Part shown: positions 52,901 to 61,179 of the stretch, piece by piece
How the letters are laid out: each line of letters starts with the position of its first letter
Position numbering within the stretch: position 1 is the first letter of the stretch
From: Chimonanthus salicifolius
Lineage: Eukaryota; Streptophyta; Magnoliopsida; Laurales; Calycanthaceae
Length of the DNA: 64,000 nucleotides
Assembly: GCA_013350335.1 (NCBI GenBank)
Contig: CM023541.1
Coordinates: 41,824,456 to 41,888,455 of the forward strand
Direction of reading: 5' to 3'
The notes under the pieces: model-generated
What the model saw: only the letters and a program-made list of their open reading frames with translations
What the model was told of the DNA's origin: nothing
The model's database searches: none
Position numbers and translations under genes: made by a program

Positions 52901-55900
52901 AAAGACAAACGTAGAAAACTCAAGAGTAGGGTTTTTTTTTACCTCAACAAACCCATTATACACTCCAAAATCCCAACCATAAGTGCCAAAGGATAGCAAG
53001 CTGTGTGTACAACTCGTCTGAAGAATCAACAATGCTACCCAAGACATTAGAACCAAAAGAGAAACCAATGCCACAGGACCAATAGCAAGCTGCCGCGATG
53101 ACCCAAATATAGCATATACAAATATCGGAACAAAACCAGAGTCTGCATCAGAAAATGTGGCAGTATTTGCTGATTAGCCACTCAAACACAATTAAGTAAA
53201 AATGAGATGAAAGAAATTACAGTGCAGTGCCATATACTCACAAAGCCCATAAATTGGATGAAGCCCAGCTAACCTTGCGTATGACATTGACTGATTGTTC
53301 ACAATTCAAATTCAGCTTAAATCACTACTCAATGAAAAAAATAAAAACAAAATGTGCACATAACAGAACTGAGAAAAACAAAAGGTAAGACTATACATAT
53401 CTAAACTATTAAAAAGAAACAAAAGGTAAAAAGACATATCTGAATTATAAAAGTCTATCCAAATTCATATTCCCAATGGCAAGTGAGAAAGAATTAAAAT
53501 AAGATAAAATCTACATAACAAGGGAACACTTGCTATGCCTTAAAAAAAAATCCATTGGCTTATTCGAAAAAAAGCCTTGCTCTTTGAGTCTTTTCCGGAG
53601 AGGAGTCAAAACGCAAAGCATCCACTTAGCCCTTTGGATAAGGTCATTGTTTTCACTTGATTTTCCTTCAAAGAATCTCGCATTTCTCTCTTTCCACAGG
53701 GTCCACAATATTGCAGCCGAAACTGTGGTCCATGTTGCCTTCTTCCTTGTGTTAAGTTTCGATAACACCCAAGACTCCACTCCCCCCCCCCCCCCAACCA
53801 ACCTAACTTGACCCAAAAACCGAAGAAACCTCAAAGAGACTCGCAAATTTATCCACAAACTCCTAGCAATGGGGCACCTGACAAAGAAGTGATCATATCC
53901 TCCTCTGGGTGGCCACATAGGGCAGTGCCGGCCCTGAGATTTCAGGAGGCCTAGTCGAGCCCTTAAAATGGGCCTTTATACACTTACAAAAAATAAAATC
54001 ATGCATTTCTTTTACAAAGTGTGAAACATCTAAATAAAATATCATAATCAAATTATAACAAATTATTATTTAAAATTTATTCTTCTCGGATTTTGAGATG
54101 TAAAATTACTAATTAAATTATTATATTCAAGATTTTTTAACATATATTTTCAATAGATGAGATAGTTAATCCATTCAACCTTTCTTATGACAAATTTAAT
54201 TTCCACTTGTGTATGCATGTTGATTTTTTTTTTTTATTACTATTTTATTGTATTTAAAAAAGAGTAGTTGACATGCTAAAGTATATAATGCATTTAAAAA
54301 CAACTTATAAAGTATAATTATATTAAAAAAGTATCACCCAATTATAAACTATAAAGCACAAAATAGTCATTCAAATTTAAGCCCATTTTCTTTTCATTCA
54401 AAACCGTCTAAATTATAGTGAACACTAAGTTTCCCTCATTTAGGAACTTCTTTAGGTCACACTTTTATTAAAATTTCTGAAAAAAAATGATAAGAATAAT
54501 GATTAAATAAAATTTCACCTTTATATAATCATTTTAATCTTGGAATAGAGTCAATTAATCATCTCAATTCTTAATTTTAAAAGAAAAATAAAATTACAGG
54601 ATAAATGCTTTTTTATCATGGTGTTTAATTTATTTATTAGAATAATAGATTTAAAATTTGAAAAAAAAAAAAAAAGGCCAAATCAATCTGAGTTGACTAA
54701 ACTCGATAGGAATTCGAGTCAAGCGAGTAAACAAGTCTTGTCAAGCCTTTTCAAGTTGACTTTAAATACTCTCCAATTTATTTTACTTAAAGAAAAATTA
54801 TGTCTGTTACTTTACTTAAAGAAAATTATGTCTAAATTTATAAGAATTGCAAACAGTTTAACATGGATACTCCCTAAGTTATTTTATTTAAAGAAAAATT
54901 ATGTCTAAATTTATAAGAAATTGCAAAAAGCAAAGTTATTTTACTAACGAAAAATTATAAATTATGTCTAAATTTATAAGAAATTGGTAAAAAGTAAAGT
55001 TATTTTAATAAAAGTAAAAATTATGTCTAAATTTATTAAGAAATTGAAAATTGAACCGATCATGAATCAAACACGCAACCTTTGAATTGAGAGTTGGACG
55101 CACTACCAATGCACCACAGATTCCAGTTGCTGGTAAAATATAAATTAAAATAAATTTATAACATAAAATAAGGTGTGGGAACTTAAAAATTGAACCCGAC
55201 TTGAGGACCCTATCTATTTGGAGGCCCTAGGCGGCGGCCTAGTTCGCCTAAAGCCAGGGTCGGGCCTGCAAAAGGGGCAACTAAGATCCTCCCCATCCCT
55301 TAACAGTCCCTTTCTCTTGAGCTCCATTCTAGTAAGGATCTTAACCTTTAGTGAACAAAGCTTGCACCCTTGGGGGAGCCAAACCAGTCCATGCTAACCT
55401 AGCGAATGGATCTTCATTGCAGTGTGCCCCAAGCTTTGCTCTACCATTTGTTTTACTGAAAATGAGCCACTAGAGTCACATGTCCAAGATGTTCATCTTC
55501 CTCTTCTAGGGAAACAGGAAATTCCTCCAATTGGTTAAGAGGTCCTCCCAACTTTTCATCTCGAAGGATCTAAGTTTGCATCTAAAGTCAAGGTCCCAAG
55601 AGATGTTTCGACCCTCAGTCTAATAACATTCTTGTACTAGAGCATTCTTGTTCCGAGAAATTCGATACAATCTAGGAACACCTCCTTGAGGAGTCTATCT
55701 CCCAACCAAATATATGTCCAGAAAAAAGCCTTATCCCCTCTTCCAACCAACCTCCTAATGTTATCCTTAAGTAAACCTTCCTAACTCCAGATCTACCTTG
55801 GCATAGTCCTCCACCAGGCCTTGACAATCGGTGACCCAAATTTCTCGACATTATCACTAAGCATCCACCCATTCCTATCTTCCATCCCATATCTTGCAGT

Positions 55901-58900
55901 CATACCCGGGTCCACAGGCTTCTCTCTCTTTTCCGAATCTCCACCCCCACTTGCATAGGAGAGCTTGATTTCTAATACCAAGTGGTGTAATTCCTAATCG
56001 TTCATCGATTTGGCTTGGTTGCTTCTTCCCATGCCACTAGGTGTACCTTCCTTTCGAGTCCTTACCTCCCCCTAGGAAGCTTCTAAATAATTGTTCTATT
56101 TTCTCTCAATATTCCTTTGGCATCTCAAACAAGGAGAGATAGTAAGTTGGCGGGCTCATCAACAGTGATTTGATTAGGGTAAGGTGACCCCTGATGGAGA
56201 GAGAAACTCTTCCATCACCCTGCTAATCTCCTCTCAATCTTTTCTACTACTAGAGCCCAGAATCGCTTAAGTTTTGGCTTCCCACCTACAGGTAAGCCCA
56301 AATAGATAAAAAGGTAACCTTCCAGTGTTGCACCCACTCTCTCTTGCCAGCTCCTTGAGAACGTCTCCATCCACATTAATACCGATCACGGTGCTCTTCC
56401 TAATATGATTCTCAGTCGTGATACCATCCCAAAGCATCTCAAAATAGCCTTAAATCCTCTTATTTCACCCTTATTTGGTTCACAGAAAAATAGCATATCA
56501 TCCGCAAACTAGAGGTAGGTGACCATCAGAAGGGGTGATAAACCCTTTACTATCCCCAATTCCTGGCTTTCACCACAAGTCTGTGTAAGCTTTCTCCGAT
56601 CAAGGTGAAAATGAAAGGAGATAATGGGTCACCTTGTCTCAGACCTTTGGTGGCTAATATTGGTGTAGTGGAGGCCCATTCAACCAGTACAGAGTACGAA
56701 GTACCTCTATGCACACCTTCACCATAAATTGGGGGTTTTTATTAAGGAAAAGAGATAGGATCTCTTTTTGAAAGGATCTTTGGTTGGAGACTGTGTCTAT
56801 GTGATAGATTCCTGAAACTTTTTTAGGTGGTGGAGGATAAAGATGCTAAAGTTGCTAAACACTATAAGATTTTAAGAGGTTCTATGTTTTGGACCCTTAC
56901 ATTCGGAAAAGGTCTTAGGGAGAGTACGATTAGAGACCATGAGAATAACACGATCTTTTGACTATTTGCACCTATGGGGAAGAAGATGATAGGGGAGTGT
57001 GGTCAAGGAATTTCAATGACAGATTGTTAAAGGTTCTGCAAGCGCAGGTAGGTTTGCCTCCATGTTTTTTATCTGAAAGAGTAAAGTCCCCTACCAGAGT
57101 CCCAAGTACTTGTTTGGTGTGCAAGGGTAAAGTCCTAACAAGGGTGGATTTGAGAAGAAGGGGTAATTTCGAAGGAGTGTAATTTATCTTGTATTTTGTA
57201 TGGTTTTGAAACTGATTGTGTTGACCATGTTTTTGGGGAGTGACCCTTCTTGATGGGTTTATGGAATGGTTTTGTGAATTTAGTGCCATTTAGCTGGGTT
57301 CTAAAAAAATCTATTGGGGAGATCATTTCTAGCTAGGACAAAAGTTCAAATGGAGACAATGGAGGGTGCTTAGATGTCAATACCAGATATTGTGTTATAG
57401 TTAGTGTGGAAGGAGAGGAATATGAGGATTTCTTAAGACAAATCTGAGTTAATGGAAGAGTTTTTTTGAATTGGCTAAAATTGAGGTTTATTGAATGACT
57501 AAGAGAGTACAAAAGTTTAAGGATTTTAGCGCGTGATTTTATTAGATGGTGGGTTCTTGTATGAGAGGTGGTACGATAAAGAAAGAAGTGCTTAAAGGTG
57601 AGAAGTGTCAGGCGAGGGTTGGGGTAAAATTCAATGTCGATGGTGCATCTAGAGGAAAACCAGGGCCTTTCCTTGTAGGGGGAACCTTGCATGATCACCT
57701 TTGGGAACATTAAAATGTTCTTTTGTAGCCCTATTGGGATGAAAGATTTTAATGAAGCTGAAACATTGGTACATGGAAGGCATTAGAGCGTGGACATGGG
57801 GGTTTCTGGCAAATATGGTGTAGGGGCATAAATTAATGCTTTTGGGGTGGGTGAATAGAAAATTCTCCTCCTTCCGGAAGCTGATACGAGTGGTTAAGGG
57901 TATTAGAAAGTTAGTTGGTGCAAAAAGAGATCACTTTTAAACATGTCAAGCAATTATCAAATAGAGTTGCAAATTTCCTATCTATATTAGGGGTGGGCAA
58001 GGGTCTCTTCATTAATGAGTGTAATCATGTTTGTATTTTTCGTTTTTATTTTGTACTTTGTTCAATATAACTACCTTATACTGTGTATTTTTGTAGTTTA
58101 TCTTCCATGAATAAAATCATTTTGTTACTTCTCAAAAAAATAAAAAATAAAAAATAAATAAATACTAACAACTACACCATTGATGAATATAATTATGTTA
58201 ATAACTTTTATTGGAAAAAGTAAAGACCAACAAATAATATTGTGAATATTGGAGTTATTGGACTAACAATGCTAGATAACAGGTTTCATAAAGTTCTAAT
58301 ATCCACACCACAATAGGAATGCTTATCCAATATGATGACAAAGCTATTTGAGGCTTTTTCATGTATTTTAATCCAAAAACCTAAAATAGATCTTCACATC
58401 TCTTTTTTGTTTTTTTAAGCGATAACTGAAAATTTTCATTAAAAGGGAAGAGAACAAAACAAGAAGAAGGTCTAAAAGGATTAGACTAAAAGAAAACACA
58501 AGGGAAACAAAAGACAAGTAAAGAAAAACAATAAGACAAAAAAGGAAAATCAGAAGAAGAAGACGCCAGCAAATTGATTGTCAACTCCCAATTTGACGAA
58601 AAAGTCCGCCACGCACGCCATTCGCTGAACGCCCAACTTTTGAAAAGGATAATCCCATCCCGTTAGCCAAATTTATCACCTCCCTAACCACATTGACCAG
58701 TCTCCAAGGTTGAGTGTCACAACCCCAATGCCCACTTGAAGGCATTTGCCGAATCGCCTTCAATGACCAAATTTCCTTAACCATGATTCTTCCAAATGAC
58801 TAAAGCTCTCCTAATGCTAGAATTGAGCCTCATTTGGAATCCTTGACACCCACAGACTCATTGAACATTATGGACGTCTCTCCCGTGTGATTTCTAAACA

Positions 58901-61133
58901 TTCCTCAATCCCGGTTGGACCCGGTTTCCCTCTAGAAGCTCCATCAATGTTAAACTTCAATATACCCTGTTGAGGTGCCTCTATCTTTCCATTGAGTTTG
59001 CTTTCCTCCTCTAAACATTCATGTAACCCTCACATGATAAAAGTAGATCATTGATTTTTAATCCTTAAAATGGGATCCGCCAACAACCATACGAACCATC
59101 TCCATTTGCCTTTAGAAAGAGATCATATTCTATGGATGATATTCCTTCAAAGGTTCTTAGATTCATTTCCTTCCAAATTGTCCAAAGAATAATTGCTAGA
59201 ATTGTTTGCCAAGTTATTTTCGTTTAGGATTCATTCTCGGGATGGTTCACAGGCCCCAAAGTTTGACCAACAAGAATTGGCACAACCCAAGAAGCTCCCT
59301 AAAATTGATAATTTTGTCCACAACCTTTTGCCACCTCACAGTTAACAAAAAGGTGGTTAACATCCTCTAGCGGACAATCACAAAGATACAATTGAGGCTT
59401 CCTCCTCTCTTTTTTCTTTTTTTTGAAATGGTTAATATATTAAAAGAGAAGGAGGCACCAAAGGCACAAATATAACAAAGGCGACAAACAAAAACAAAGA
59501 AACGCAAACTGCCTAGCCCCCCAATACAACCACGGAAATCCCCCCATCTATTATAAATGTATAATATTGGCCAAATCATTCCAAGTCACCATATCCAATT
59601 CTAAAATTCCTTTCTATTTTTAAATGTAACCATTTTTTGCATGAAGTTTCAATATTGTCCAGTTGTTGACATGACAAAGGTGACACAAATCCTTCCAATA
59701 CAACATATCCAATCCGAGAAACCCTTTTCTATTTTCTATCATATTTTGTCTGAGTTTTTTCTATTTTTTAAGTGTTGACGAGACAAAGGATCCTTCCAAC
59801 TTACCAAATTCAATCTTAAAATCCCTTTCTCCATTTTTATTCTTTTCTGCACAAATTTTCCCTACCTTTTAGGAGCTGACATGACAAGGGTGGGACAAAT
59901 CCTTCTTATGGCCAAATTCAATCTGAATTTCTTTTTTTTTTAGCCTTTTTTGTATGAATTTTCTTTTTAAGATGTTGGCATGACAAGGGTATATATAAAA
60001 AGCCTTCCAAATAACCAAATCCTTACTTGAATTTCTCTCTATTTCTTAGACTCATAAAATCATCTCAATCATAATTCAAATGAATGGCCAATATTCGTTA
60101 AATAGATGCTGAATAGATCTCCTTTTATGTTTAAGAAATGAAAGGACTGAGGCCATTCTCAAGGGTACTGTTAATGTAAATCATTTTTAATTGTATCTTT
60201 TAAAACTAATTTACTCGTCATTTCATACCTCTCCAAACACTAAGCCTGTCAAGCTGATATTCATCATTTTCAAAATATTCATTTTATTTATCAATTACCC
60301 CATCCACTTGTCTTTCCTTTAAATCCCATAAACAAAATCAGCCTTATAGTCATTTTATTCACCATCATAAGCATCCAACTTGGTTGGTGCAATTTTTATT
60401 TTTTTAATTTTATAGTTATTTTGAAGTAAGTTGTTCCATTTAGATTGTAGTCCATAAACTGTAGGCCCACCTGTGTCCAGACCCTAGTAAGCAATGGGGA
60501 AAGAGATGGAAGCTGGACACTATTCACTAACTCAGGTGACACCAAACGCCCCCACCTATTTACGTTTAACAATATTCTGGAGGTACATACATTCAAGCGG
60601 CCCCGCAAGTAATTCAGAAGTCAGAACCCGCCACACAAATTTCCGGAAAGGTGTCTATACACATTTCCCTCACTCCACCTCAAAATCAAGAAGACGCAAG
60701 CCATTACAGTCCACTCACTCAATTCAACCATAGATGCTACTCTGGTTGGTGTTAACCGCAAGAATGGAGGCTTTTACCATGACTAACACGGTAAGACTTG
60801 CAGTCTAAGACCTGAAAACTAATTAGAAAATCAACTCCATTGAATATTGTGTTCTCCGGAAAATACAATAGGTGAAGATTGTGCACCATTAACACTCTAA
60901 CTAAAGCTACAACCCTCAGCCTTGTGTTAGAGTAATGGATCATATCTACACGTCACCCGTGTAACTGTAAAATCCTCATTTAGTAATTTTAGCCGATTCA
61001 GTCATTAAAAGTGAAAGTAAAAAAAAACCATAAGCGTAACAAAAACCAAATTACGAAATTCGCAAAACAAGAATTCCTCCAAACGTCTCACAAGAAGAAT
61101 TCAAGAAATGGAAATTGAAATCGGAACATCTGT

Positions 61134-61179
<46 letters not shown>

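Larger units (their letters stand above)
53923..55268. mobile_element. Probable non-autonomous hAT-like DNA transposon, 1.35 kb
   Basis: The ends are imperfect inverted repeats: CAGTGCCGGCCCTGAG at the start, and CAGGCCCGACCCTGGC when the other end is reverse-complemented. It splits a LINE cleanly, since zf-RVT coding resumes at 55269. The flanking 8-mers ACATAGGG and CAAAAGGG agree at 5 of 8 positions, as for an old hAT target duplication. There is no transposase. The inside is very AT-rich and holds tandem repeats and a tRNA-like piece. Confidence 0.65.

Noticed and set aside
52943..53142. Skipping exon 3 as a way to keep the frame
   Set aside because: Exon 2 leaves one base and exon 4 needs two, so skipping exon 3 does not restore phase, and it would remove part of the transporter signature.
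55056..55130. A functional tRNA gene
   Set aside because: The anticodon stem does not pair and the B box is degenerate; kept only as a tRNA-like relic.
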